From assembly GCA_031271725.1 (NCBI GenBank), contig JAISVE010000118.1:1-6151 (forward strand): a stretch of 6,151 nucleotides of DNA, written 5' to 3'. The notes under the pieces were generated by a model. It was not told where the DNA came from. It saw only the letters and a program-made list of their open reading frames with translations, and did no database searches. A program made the translations under genes and the position numbers. Each line of letters begins with the position of its first letter. The first letter of the stretch is position 1. This stretch comes from Bacteroidales bacterium (GTDB lineage: Bacteria; Bacteroidota; Bacteroidia; Bacteroidales; P3). Positions 1-6,150 of the stretch are shown here, piece after piece.

Positions 1-1400
1 CGGGCAAGGTTGCCAATCCAACGCAGGGCAATCATACCTGTAGAGCCATTGCGATGCTTAGCGATCTTAACATAACTTTTGCCAAGTGTGGAATTTCCCT
101 GTTCATCCTGCGTTATGCCATAGTATTCGGGACGATAAATAAACGACACTATATCGGCATCCTGCTCTATTGCACCCGACTCACGCAAATCTGAAAGTTG
201 CGGCTGTTTGTCGCCACCTCGCGTTTCCACCTGACGACTCAACTGTGCAAGTGCTATTATCGGTATGCTGAGTTCTTTTGCCAAGGCTTTTAATTGACGT
301 GATATCTGGCTTATTTCCTGTTCGCGATTACCGCCTTTTATGCTTACTCCACCCTGCATAAGTTGCAAATAGTCGATAAATACCGCTTCTATTTTGTGTT
401 TTTGTTTGAGGCGTCTGCACTGTGCACGAAGTTCGTACATTGTTATAGCGGAACTGTCGTTTATGTAAAGGGGAGCTTCTCCAAGCACCGCCGATTTTTC
501 AACAAGACGTTCCCATTCCATCTCGGAAAGTTCACCACGCTTTAATTGTTCACCCTTTATTTCCGCCTCACTCGAAACAAGGCGTTGTACAAGTTCTACT
601 GCAGTCATTTCAAGGGAGAAAAATGCAACAGGGCGTTTAAAATCAATAGCCATATTACGTGCCATTGAAAGTGCAAAAGCAGTCTTACCCATACCGGGGC
701 GCGCCGCCACAATAACAAGGTTACCTTTTTGCCAACCGTTTGTAATTCTATCCAACTCGGTAAAACCTGACGGAATACCGCTCATAGAGTCCTGCAATTT
801 GCTTACTTCCTCAATATTTTCGCGCACCTGCGATATAAGCATTCGTATATCCTGATACTCGTTGTGGAAGTTGGCATCACCTATATCAAGCAGTTTTTGC
901 TCGGCACGGTCAAGAGTCTCAATAACGTCAGCGGTTTCGGAAAATGCCTCTTTCGTGATTTCCGCTGCCGTCTTTATAAGTTCACGCTGAATAAATTTCT
1001 CCTGAACAATCTTTGTGTGGTATTCTATATGTGCAGATGACGAAACCCTGTTTGTGAGTGATGATATGTATGCCGCTCCGCCTACTGCTTCGAGTTCGCC
1101 GTTTTTTCTGAGTTGTTCGGTTACGGTTAAAATATCCACGGGGCGCGATGTTGCAACAAGAGTTTGCATTGTCTTAAATATCGCTTGATGTTCGGGAAGA
1201 TAGAAAAAATCAGGTCTTAGAATATCCCCTACTGATATTTGGGCGTTTTCATCAATCATAAAAGCCCCAAGTATCAAGCGTTCTACTTCCACTGCCTGCG
1301 GAGTGAGTTTGCCCTGTTCAAGATTTATTCTATCTGATAATGGGGTTGAGAATGCCCCTCTTATAGCGTTTTTACGTGTTGTTTGTGTTGTATAGTCCAT
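1..1400 (-). CDS. dnaB: Replicative DNA helicase DnaB (3' end cut by window edge)
   Basis: This is the hexameric ATP-dependent helicase that unwinds DNA at the replication fork and interacts with primase. Translating from the ATG at 1398-1400 gives 466 uninterrupted residues with no stop before the window edge, so the extreme C-terminus (probably a few dozen residues) is missing. The N-terminal DnaB domain covers about residues 34-135 (VEVERLILGAFMID, then the LRPDFFYLPEHQAIF block). After a linker, the RecA-like domain starts near SGIPSGFTELDRITNGW. Walker A is ARPGMGKTA with K239/T240, the catalytic glutamate lies in FFSLEM (E264), and Walker B is FIDYLQLM with D343. Further on are the LAQLSRQVE and SDLRESGAIEQDAD blocks and the KHRNG arginine-finger region (R450). 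The first 30 or so residues are a basic/polar extension typical of Bacteroidota versions. It has its own promoter just upstream and seems separately transcribed from the preceding operon. The domain order and every motif fit DnaB; a phage or plasmid copy is less likely given the housekeeping neighbours. Confidence 0.97.
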   Translation of the reverse strand, partial: MDYTTQTTRKNAIRGAFSTPLSDRINLEQGKLTPQAVEVERLILGAFMIDENAQISVGDILRPDFFYLPEHQAIFKTMQTLVATSRPVDILTVTEQLRKNGELEAVGGAAYISSLTNRVSSSAHIEYHTKIVQEKFIQRELIKTAAEITKEAFSETADVIETLDRAEQKLLDIGDANFHNEYQDIRMLISQVRENIEEVSKLQDSMSGIPSGFTELDRITNGWQKGNLVIVAARPGMGKTAFALSMARNMAIDFKRPVAFFSLEMTAVELVQRLVSSEAEIKGEQLKRGELSEMEWERLVEKSAVLGEAPLYINDSSAITMYELRAQCRRLKQKHKIEAVFIDYLQLMQGGVSIKGGNREQEISQISRQLKALAKELSIPIIALAQLSRQVETRGGDKQPQLSDLRESGAIEQDADIVSFIYRPEYYGITQDEQGNSTLGKSYVKIAKHRNGSTGMIALRWIGNLA

Positions 1401-1438
1401 CTTTTGCAAATTTTACAAAAAATTTTGTAGAGCAAAAG
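1401..1438. repeat. Nested inverted repeats in the dnaB leader/promoter
   Basis: Two perfect 7-bp inverted repeats are nested here. The inner pair is TACAAAA (1414-1420) and TTTTGTA (1423-1429), separated by AA. The outer pair is CTTTTGC (1401-1407) and GCAAAAG (1432-1438), and its right arm lies within the -7 box. They sit across the predicted transcription start and up to the base next to the dnaB ATG, a position where a repressor could act. The region is very A/T-rich, so chance is a real alternative. Confidence 0.4.
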
Positions 1439-1463
1439 TAAGAAAAAAGGATTACTTCAGCAA
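1433..1463 (-). promoter_or_regulatory. Bacteroidota-type promoter of dnaB
   Basis: Reading the minus strand, TTG (1461-1463), a 20-base spacer and TACTTTTG (1433-1440) match the Bacteroidota primary sigma factor consensus (TTG, 19-21 bases, TAnnTTTG). Transcription should start around 1426-1430, giving a short leader of roughly 28 bases before the dnaB ATG. No Shine-Dalgarno sequence is present. Assignment is by consensus match only. Confidence 0.7.
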
Positions 1464-1520
1464 TACAATAACTCTGTGAAAAATCGGTTAATTTATTGTT
1501 GATAAAATGTTAGCAGACTG

Positions 1521-2297
1521 TTAAAACCTGCCGCTTGCACCGCCGCCGCCAAAAGATCCTCCTCCGAAACCACCAAAGCCGCCGCTTCTTCCACTGCTAC
1601 CACCTCCGAAACCGCCCCTACTGCTTCCACCACCAAAGCCACCCAAACCACCAAAGAGAATAAAAGGACGGCTGCCGGATTTATTTCCACTGCTTGGAGG
1701 ATGTTTGCCTCGCATGCCAATCGCAATAAAAATAATAATTGCGCCGAATATAGCAATTAGAACAACTATTGCCGCTGTAGTATTGCTGTCATAGTCCGCT
1801 GCCGTTATTTCGCCGGCAGCAAGTGATTTCAACACTTCAAGTCCTTTCATCATTCCCTCGTAATAATTGCCCTCTGCATAAAAGGGTATCATTTCATTGT
1901 CGATAATGCGTTTGCAAATTGCATCGGGAATTGCTCCCTCAAGCCCGTAACCGACAGAAATGTTTACTTCGCCGCTTGTTTCGTTGCGGGGCTTTAGCAG
2001 CACAACTATTCCATTGTTGTATTTTTTATTTCCAACGCCCCAACTTTCGCCTATTTCGTAGGCAAACTGTGCAACATCGTATCCGCCTAAATCATTTACC
2101 GTAACAACAGTTATTTGGTTTGACGTGCTATCGTTAAAAGCCACCAGCACTCGTTCCATCTCCGCCCGCTGTTCTGACGTAAATACATTTGCAAAATCAT
2201 TTACAAGACGGGGTGGATAGGGCTTTTGCGGGACTTGTGCAGTCGCAAACGTTACGCTTGTTATTGCAAACAATAATGTATATAAGATTTTTTTCAT
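1521..2297 (-). CDS. Secreted/membrane-anchored TPM-domain protein (YgcG-like) with glycine-rich tail
   Basis: This 258-residue protein belongs to the TPM-domain family (YgcG-like; plant relative TLP18.3/Psb32). Its bacterial role is poorly defined; an envelope function is inferred. Residues 1-20 form a signal peptide with a basic MKK start, a hydrophobic core and an ATA cleavage site before Q21. The TPM domain follows (about 32-160) with hallmark segments: VNDFANVFT, SNQITVVTVNDLGG, ESWGVGNKKYNNGIVVLL (84-101), then VGYGLEGAIPDAICKRII and a tyrosine-rich YAEGNYYEGM segment. One membrane helix spans about 175-195, followed by a basic patch and a tail (216-258) made almost entirely of Gly, Ser, Phe and Arg. 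That layout places the TPM domain in the periplasm and the glycine-rich tail in the cytoplasm. It lies 46 bases downstream of lemA, a recurrent pairing in Bacteroidota, so the two probably work together. The start is chosen because it gives an intact signal peptide. Weakly supported phosphatase annotations for this domain should be treated with caution. Confidence 0.9.
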   Translation of the reverse strand: MKKILYTLLFAITSVTFATAQVPQKPYPPRLVNDFANVFTSEQRAEMERVLVAFNDSTSNQITVVTVNDLGGYDVAQFAYEIGESWGVGNKKYNNGIVVLLKPRNETSGEVNISVGYGLEGAIPDAICKRIIDNEMIPFYAEGNYYEGMMKGLEVLKSLAAGEITAADYDSNTTAAIVVLIAIFGAIIIFIAIGMRGKHPPSSGNKSGSRPFILFGGLGGFGGGSSRGGFGGGSSGRSGGFGGFGGGSFGGGGASGRF

Positions 2298-2320
2298 AAG
2301 TATTGTAAACTGTAATGCAG

Positions 2321-2328
2321 CAAAATTA
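2321..2328 (-). promoter_or_regulatory. Possible internal -7 box before the TPM gene
   Basis: TAATTTTG on the minus strand matches TAnnTTTG in the 46-base gap between lemA and the TPM gene, 23 bases before the ATG. No TTG occurs at the expected -33 spacing, so at most this is a weak secondary promoter within the operon. Confidence 0.25.
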
Positions 2329-2343
2329 TACTACACTTTTACC

Positions 2344-2925
2344 TTAAAACTTTACTTCCGGAGCCTTATCCGCACCTTCGGCAGCTTCAAAATAGCCCTT
2401 CTTTTCAAAACCGAACATCCCCGCTATAATATTGCTCGGAAAACGGCGAATAGCAACATTATACTTTTTTACTGCATCGTTAAACTTCATACGTTCAACA
2501 GTAATACGATTTTCCGTTCCCTCCAACTGCGCTTGCAATTCCTTAAAGTTAGCAGTGGTTTTAAGGTCGGGATAACGTTCAACAACCACCATTAAACGCT
2601 GCAATGCACCCGAAAGATTTTGCTGTGCACTTTCAAATTTTGCAACATCTTCCTCGCTCAAACTTGACGGATCTACCTTTACGCCCATTGCCGCCGTACG
2701 CGCTTCAATAACTTCCTGTAAAGTGCTGCTTTCAAATTCTGCCGACCCTTTAACAGTATTTACCAAATTAGGTATCAGGTCTGCCCTGCGCTGATAAACG
2801 CTCTCTACTTGCGCCCAGGCATTTGCAACACTTTCTTCTTTATTAACAAGACGGTTGTACATTGAAATAAGTGTTATTCCCAATAACACTATCACGATTA
2901 AAATAATCCAAGTTGATTTTTTCAT
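2344..2925 (-). CDS. lemA: LemA family membrane-anchored protein
   Basis: A 193-residue LemA-family protein, of normal length for the family. Residues 5-22 form one hydrophobic signal-anchor helix after a positively charged MKK start, with no lipobox cysteine, so the helical body is predicted to lie outside the cytoplasmic membrane. Signature blocks include NKEESVANAWAQVESVYQRR followed by ADLIPNLVNTVKG (28-60), YPDLKTTANFKELQAQLEGT (118-137), and the C-terminal RFPSNIIAGMFGFEKKGYF segment (161-179). The body is mainly long helices, consistent with the known antiparallel helical-bundle fold. The biochemical role is unknown; LemA proteins often sit beside TPM-domain or membrane-protease genes, and here the TPM gene follows directly. 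The ATG at 2923-2925 is the only start that keeps the membrane anchor. No Shine-Dalgarno is visible. Confidence 0.95.
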   Translation of the reverse strand: MKKSTWIILIVIVLLGITLISMYNRLVNKEESVANAWAQVESVYQRRADLIPNLVNTVKGSAEFESSTLQEVIEARTAAMGVKVDPSSLSEEDVAKFESAQQNLSGALQRLMVVVERYPDLKTTANFKELQAQLEGTENRITVERMKFNDAVKKYNVAIRRFPSNIIAGMFGFEKKGYFEAAEGADKAPEVKF

Positions 2926-2940
2926 AATTGTATTTTTTGA

Positions 2941-2959
2941 GTAACTTAAGACAAGTTAC
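2941..2959. repeat. Hairpin between pgi and lemA
   Basis: A perfect 7-bp inverted repeat, GTAACTT/AAGTTAC with a 5-base loop, lies in the middle of the 47-base pgi-lemA gap, 13 bases after the pgi stop and 15 bases before the lemA ATG. In the direction of the genes it is followed by TCAAAAAATA rather than a T-run, so it is not a standard terminator. It could be an mRNA stability or processing element, or affect lemA translation. Confidence 0.45.
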
Positions 2960-2972
2960 AATTTTTGAAAAA

Positions 2973-4394
2973 CTATTTTCCCAGCAATCTAAACATTTCC
3001 TTTTTATATGCCTCCACACCCGGCTGGTTAAAAGGATTTACACCAAGAGTATAACCACTCAAACCGCAAGCATATTCAAAAAAGTAGATAAGTCCACCAA
3101 GCGTATGCTCATTCAAAACAGGGATTTCAAAACGAATAACAGGCACACCGCCCTGCTCGCTGTGCGCCATACAGGTTCCTTCTTCCGCCTTTGCATTAAC
3201 GTAAGATAAACGTTTGCCCGCTACAAAATTCATACCGTCCGCATCATTATCTGCGACCGGAACTTCAAGAGTATGTTTTTGGCTGTTAAGCGACAATACA
3301 GTTTCAAAGAAAAACCTTTCACCCTCCTGAATATATTGCCCAAGCGAATGCAAGTCGGTAGTAAAACCCGCAGACGAAGGAAAGATACCTTTATTTTCCT
3401 TTCCCTCGCTCTCGCCAAAAAGTTGCTTCCACCATTCTATAAAATAAAAAAAACGCGGATCATACTGTACCATTAACTCCATTTTTTTACCTTGACGGTA
3501 AAGAGTATTACGCAGCAAAACATATTTTGCGCAAGAGCAGTTTTCAAAATCAGGCTTCTCAACACGCACTTTTTCACGCATTTCGCAAGCACCCTGCACA
3601 AGCGAAGCCACATCTACCCCAAGCACTGCAAGCGGAAAAAGTCCGACAGGAGTGAGAACGGAATAACGTCCGCCGACATTATCGGGTATAACATAAGTCT
3701 TGTAGCTCTCTTGAGTTGCAAGCCCTTTTAATGCACCACGCTCCTTATCAGTAATCGCCACAATACGCTTTGAAGCTTCTGCCGCTCCGTATTTATCAGT
3801 AAGATGTTTGCGCAAAATGCGGAATGCAATTGCGGGCTCGGTAGTTGTGCCGCTTTTCGAAATTACGCATATTGTATATTCTTTACTGTCCAAGTACGGC
3901 AACAATTCCGCAAGATAGTCCTCGCTCAACTGATGCCCCGCATAAATAATTTCAGGAACTCTTGATTTACCTGCATTATTATTGGGAGCCTTTAAAAACT
4001 CAGAGGTCAAGGCACGCGAGTCGAGTAAAGCGGAGTTATCTAATGGATAATGAGCATTTACGAGATGAGGCGTAACGCAGAGATTTGAGGAATTTAGAGG
4101 CTCCTTATTGCGGAAGAACGGCTTCAACGCTTCTTCTACCGCACGAGTACCAAGATAAGAGCCACCGATACCGATGCAAACAAGCACTTCGCTTTTAGCA
4201 CGAAAATCAGCAGCAGTATCTTTAATATCTTTTAGAAATTCGGGAGTAATTTCAACAGGCAAATCTACCCAACCGAGAAAATCATTACCCTTGCCGTTTT
4301 TATTGTAGAGTTCGCCGTAAGCGCGGGTTACATCTACTTTAACAGCATCACTACCGGCAATATTACCGATATGTTTAAGGTCAAGATTTATCAT
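2973..4394 (-). CDS. pgi: Glucose-6-phosphate isomerase carrying an in-frame mobile-element insertion
   Basis: Cytosolic Pgi interconverts glucose 6-phosphate and fructose 6-phosphate in glycolysis and gluconeogenesis. The start is the ATG at 4392-4394, overlapping the transporter stop (ATGA). The frame stays open 33 codons further upstream, but those residues overlap the transporter gene and do not resemble Pgi. The 473 residues include GIGGSYLGTRAVEEAL (75-90), the phosphate-binding SKSGTTTE (179-186), the signature DNVGGRYSVLTPVG (238-251), GESEGK with probable catalytic base E328, TDLHSLG with H349, and the C-terminal signature YTLGVNPFNQPGVEAYK with K464. All catalytic landmarks are intact. 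Residues 96-137, between the SIS-domain helix and IIYAGH, are encoded by a 120-bp palindromic element plus one copy of its target duplication. Without them the protein would be about 431 residues, near the roughly 445 I recall for Bacteroides homologues, and the local spacing would match. The insertion lies between the core blocks, probably in a surface loop, so activity is likely retained. Confidence 0.96.
   Translation of the reverse strand: MINLDLKHIGNIAGSDAVKVDVTRAYGELYNKNGKGNDFLGWVDLPVEITPEFLKDIKDTAADFRAKSEVLVCIGIGGSYLGTRAVEEALKPFFRNKEPLNSSNLCVTPHLVNAHYPLDNSALLDSRALTSEFLKAPNNNAGKSRVPEIIYAGHQLSEDYLAELLPYLDSKEYTICVISKSGTTTEPAIAFRILRKHLTDKYGAAEASKRIVAITDKERGALKGLATQESYKTYVIPDNVGGRYSVLTPVGLFPLAVLGVDVASLVQGACEMREKVRVEKPDFENCSCAKYVLLRNTLYRQGKKMELMVQYDPRFFYFIEWWKQLFGESEGKENKGIFPSSAGFTTDLHSLGQYIQEGERFFFETVLSLNSQKHTLEVPVADNDADGMNFVAGKRLSYVNAKAEEGTCMAHSEQGGVPVIRFEIPVLNEHTLGGLIYFFEYACGLSGYTLGVNPFNQPGVEAYKKEMFRLLGK
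3979..3984. repeat. Target-site duplication, left copy (TTATTG)
   Basis: TTATTG directly abuts the left terminal repeat and is identical to the six bases abutting the right one, the expected product of a staggered-cut insertion. In the protein these bases contribute to the asparagine run N138-N139. Confidence 0.8.
3985..3996. repeat. Left terminal inverted repeat of the pgi element
   Basis: GGAGCCTTTAAA pairs with the right-hand end at 11 of 12 positions; the single difference is T versus C at the eighth base counted inward. Confidence 0.85.
4093..4104. repeat. Right terminal inverted repeat of the pgi element
   Basis: TTTAGAGGCTCC, reverse complement GGAGCCTCTAAA, mirrors the left end. Confidence 0.85.
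4105..4110. repeat. Target-site duplication, right copy (TTATTG)
   Basis: The second TTATTG lies immediately outside the right terminal repeat. Deleting the element with one copy gives coding-strand CGC AAT AAT AAT GCA, a clean R-N-N-N-A junction in Pgi. Confidence 0.8.
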
Positions 4395-5404
4395 AATACT
4401 AAAGAAACTATCCAATAAAACAGTATTGCCAAAGCAGCACTTACGGGAATAGTCAGAATCCAAGCCACAAGTAAGCGTTTTGTTACTCCCCAACGCACTG
4501 CCGACAAACGTTTAGTTGCCCCTACACCCACTATAGCTCCGGTAATCGTATGCGTAGTGCTGACAGGTATTCGCAAAATTTCCGTCAAGAAAAGTGTTAA
4601 TGCGCCCGCAGTTTCGGCAACAACACCTTCCAACGGCGTTACTTTTGTTATGCGTGAGCCCATTGTTTTGATAATACGCCAACCGCCCGACATCGTGCCG
4701 AGTGCTATCATAGTGAAACAAGATAGCGGCACCCAGGTAGGAATATCGGTAATATCAGTAATACTGCCATGTGCAAACAATGCCGCAGCAATAATACCCA
4801 TAACCTTCTGCGAATCGTTCATACCGTGTCCCAAACTAAACAATGCAGAGGATACAAGTTGAAGACGTTTAAACCATTTATTTGCCTTGTGTGGATTTAC
4901 TTTTCGACAAATCCTGAATACAAGTGTTGTCAATAAAATAGAAATTATCATACCAATAAGCGGCGCAAGAACAATAAATGCTGCAATTTCGAGCACACCT
5001 TTTGCACCAAACCAGTGAATGGCATCCAGGTTAAAAATTGTGCCTGCCAAAGCCGCACCTGCAAAACCACCAATAAGTGTATGCGAGGATGAAGACGGAA
5101 TACCAAACCACCAAGTTAATAAGTTCCATGCAATAGCTGCCAGCAATCCCGACAGTATAACAGGAAGAGTAATAAATTCCTCAAAAACTACTTTTGACAC
5201 AGTGTTGGCTATGCCGAACTCACCTATAATATATTTGCATATAAAAAATGCGAGAAAATTAAATGCAGCTGCCCAAATAACAGCCCAAAGCGGCTTTAAT
5301 ACCTTTGTAGAAACAATTGTTGCAATAGAATTGGCAGCATCGTGAAAGCCGTTTATATAATCAAAAATAAAAGCAAGTGCTATACATGTTATCAGAAGTG
5401 TCAT
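4391..5404 (-). CDS. pit: PiT-family inorganic phosphate transporter
   Basis: A 337-residue polytopic inner-membrane protein of the PiT family (PF01384), low-affinity phosphate permeases typically driven by cation symport. The family's internal duplication is clear. Each half has a GxxD/N-rich motif, GFHDAANSIAT (19-29) and GHGMNDSQKVMG (192-203), and a later SS/STTH motif, GIPSSSSHTLIGGFAGA (101-117) and IPVSTTHTITGAIVGVGATK (279-298). About ten hydrophobic segments are visible, with a short basic loop around 165-181 between the halves. It is compact, resembling archaeal and Bacteroidota versions rather than the roughly 500-residue E. coli PitA. It follows the DUF47 gene by 3 bases, the usual pairing for this subfamily, and its TGA overlaps the pgi ATG, suggesting translational coupling. 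Substrate direction and coupling ion cannot be read from the sequence. Confidence 0.96.
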   Translation of the reverse strand: MTLLITCIALAFIFDYINGFHDAANSIATIVSTKVLKPLWAVIWAAAFNFLAFFICKYIIGEFGIANTVSKVVFEEFITLPVILSGLLAAIAWNLLTWWFGIPSSSSHTLIGGFAGAALAGTIFNLDAIHWFGAKGVLEIAAFIVLAPLIGMIISILLTTLVFRICRKVNPHKANKWFKRLQLVSSALFSLGHGMNDSQKVMGIIAAALFAHGSITDITDIPTWVPLSCFTMIALGTMSGGWRIIKTMGSRITKVTPLEGVVAETAGALTLFLTEILRIPVSTTHTITGAIVGVGATKRLSAVRWGVTKRLLVAWILTIPVSAALAILFYWIVSLVL

Positions 5405-5407
5405 ACG

Positions 5408-6070
5408 CTATGCAAATTTTACTACTATTGTTTTTATTGATTTACCAACGTTGTCGGCATCGTCTGTAGTACGTTCAAGTTCCTGCATTATCTCCTTTAA
5501 TTTTACAAGTTCTAAAACATAACTCTTATCGTTGTCTGCTTTGGTAAAAATATCAGTAATAAAATTTTCGTAAAGATCGTCTGCTTTATTTTCGAGTATG
5601 TGCAACTTATCACATGTACTCGTTATTGACGCCCCGTTTTTATGAACATTTTTCAGTTCGTCTGTCATAACATCAATCAGCTTGCATTGTTCTTTTACGA
5701 TATGTGCCATATCGCCGAAATGCTTGGGCAGCTCTATGGGTTCATACATTATGACACGTTTTGAAGTGCTGTTTATTCTGTCCAGAACATTGTCGATTTT
5801 ATTTGCAAGATTGTGCAAATCTTCTCTATCAAAAGGAGTTATAAAAGTGTCATTAAGTTCCTTGTAGAGATAGCCGATTAAGCCGTCTCCTTTTGTTTCA
5901 AGACGCTTGATTGTTTTTTGCAATTCCTTCTGCCCTTCAAGAGTCTGTGTTTCCATCAGTTTGATGCAATAGTCGGAACATTCTAAAAGATTGGAAGACA
6001 TATCCCTTAAAATCGGAAAAAATTTGTCTTCGCTTGGAATTAGTTTGTGAAGAATAGTATTCCACTTCAT
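5408..6070 (-). CDS. DUF47/PhoU-like phosphate transport accessory protein
   Basis: A 220-residue soluble, almost wholly helical protein of the DUF47 family (PF01865, divergent PhoU), normal in length. Family features are the start MKWNTILHKLIPSEDKFFPI, the PFDREDLHNLANKIDNVLD block (79-97), and two ExxxD acidic motifs of the PhoU type, E58TKGD62 and E160NKAD164, expected to bind metal ions, followed by the C-terminal QELERTTDDADNVGKSI segment (196-212). DUF47 genes are characteristically found immediately upstream of PiT transporters, as here, where the transporter starts 3 bases after the stop; a role controlling or assisting phosphate flux through that permease is inferred from this pairing. 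It is the first gene of the apparent operon, behind a Bacteroidota promoter. There is no signal peptide or membrane helix. Confidence 0.94.
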   Translation of the reverse strand: MKWNTILHKLIPSEDKFFPILRDMSSNLLECSDYCIKLMETQTLEGQKELQKTIKRLETKGDGLIGYLYKELNDTFITPFDREDLHNLANKIDNVLDRINSTSKRVIMYEPIELPKHFGDMAHIVKEQCKLIDVMTDELKNVHKNGASITSTCDKLHILENKADDLYENFITDIFTKADNDKSYVLELVKLKEIMQELERTTDDADNVGKSIKTIVVKFA

Positions 6071-6117
6071 AATTATAAGTATTTTTTAGATAAGTGTTAT
6101 GACCTGTAGTTTCGGCG

Positions 6118-6150
6118 CAAATTTACAACCAATTTTATTTTTATCATCAA
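6118..6150 (-). promoter_or_regulatory. Probable promoter of the DUF47-pit-pgi-lemA-TPM operon
   Basis: On the minus strand TAAATTTG (6118-6125) is an exact TAnnTTTG -7 box, with TTG at 6148-6150, 22 bases upstream (slightly longer than the usual 19-21). The leader would be about 45 bases, A/T-rich and without a Shine-Dalgarno. The window ends one base beyond the TTG, so upstream regulatory sites cannot be judged. Confidence 0.6.

Larger units (their letters stand above)
3985..4104. mobile_element. 120-bp MITE-like palindromic element inside pgi, read in frame
   Basis: The element starts with GGAGCCTTTAAA (3985-3996) and ends with TTTAGAGGCTCC (4093-4104), terminal inverted repeats matching at 11 of 12 positions. 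Exact 6-bp direct repeats TTATTG abut both ends. Read inward from either end, the same short blocks recur in the same order at nearly equal distances: the terminal repeat, CTCA (+14/+15), ACGC (+29/+31), GTAAA (+40/+43) and TTATC (+51/+54), with a small TTATC/GATAA stem-loop near the centre (4036-4050). The whole is thus an imperfect palindrome. It carries no transposase, so any mobility must have been in trans. On the pgi strand it encodes residues 97-137 (KEPLNSSNLCVTPHLVNAHY and following). The other five frames contain stops. GC is 55/120. The element family is not identified here. Confidence 0.88.

Noticed and set aside
1465..1499. Inverted repeat ACAATAA/TTATTGT after the TPM gene as a possible terminator
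   Set aside because: The stem is A/T-only except for one pair, the loop is 21 bases and no T-run follows on the coding strand, so it is too weak to call.
1493..1756. Minus-strand open frame of 87 codons overlapping the TPM gene tail
   Set aside because: It is the shifted reading of the glycine-rich repeats, giving an Ala/Val-rich product with no family features. The TPM frame has the signal peptide, domain and helix.
4016..4025. Tandem CGAGT CGAGT inside the pgi element as an iteron-like repeat
   Set aside because: Only two 5-base units occur and the mirrored arm does not preserve them. It is better seen as part of the diverged palindrome.
4395..4493. An upstream ATG in the pgi frame that would add 33 residues
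   Set aside because: The extension lies wholly within the pit coding region and reads MGSNKTLTCGLDSD and onward, with no resemblance to a Pgi N-terminus. MINLDLKHIG at 4394 gives the normal start and a classic ATGA overlap.
4557..5345. Plus-strand open frames opposite pit (4557-4862 and 5019-5345)
   Set aside because: They are antisense to a well-conserved transporter and have no recognisable domain or promoter. Similar plus-strand frames opposite dnaB, TPM, pgi and DUF47 were rejected for the same reason.
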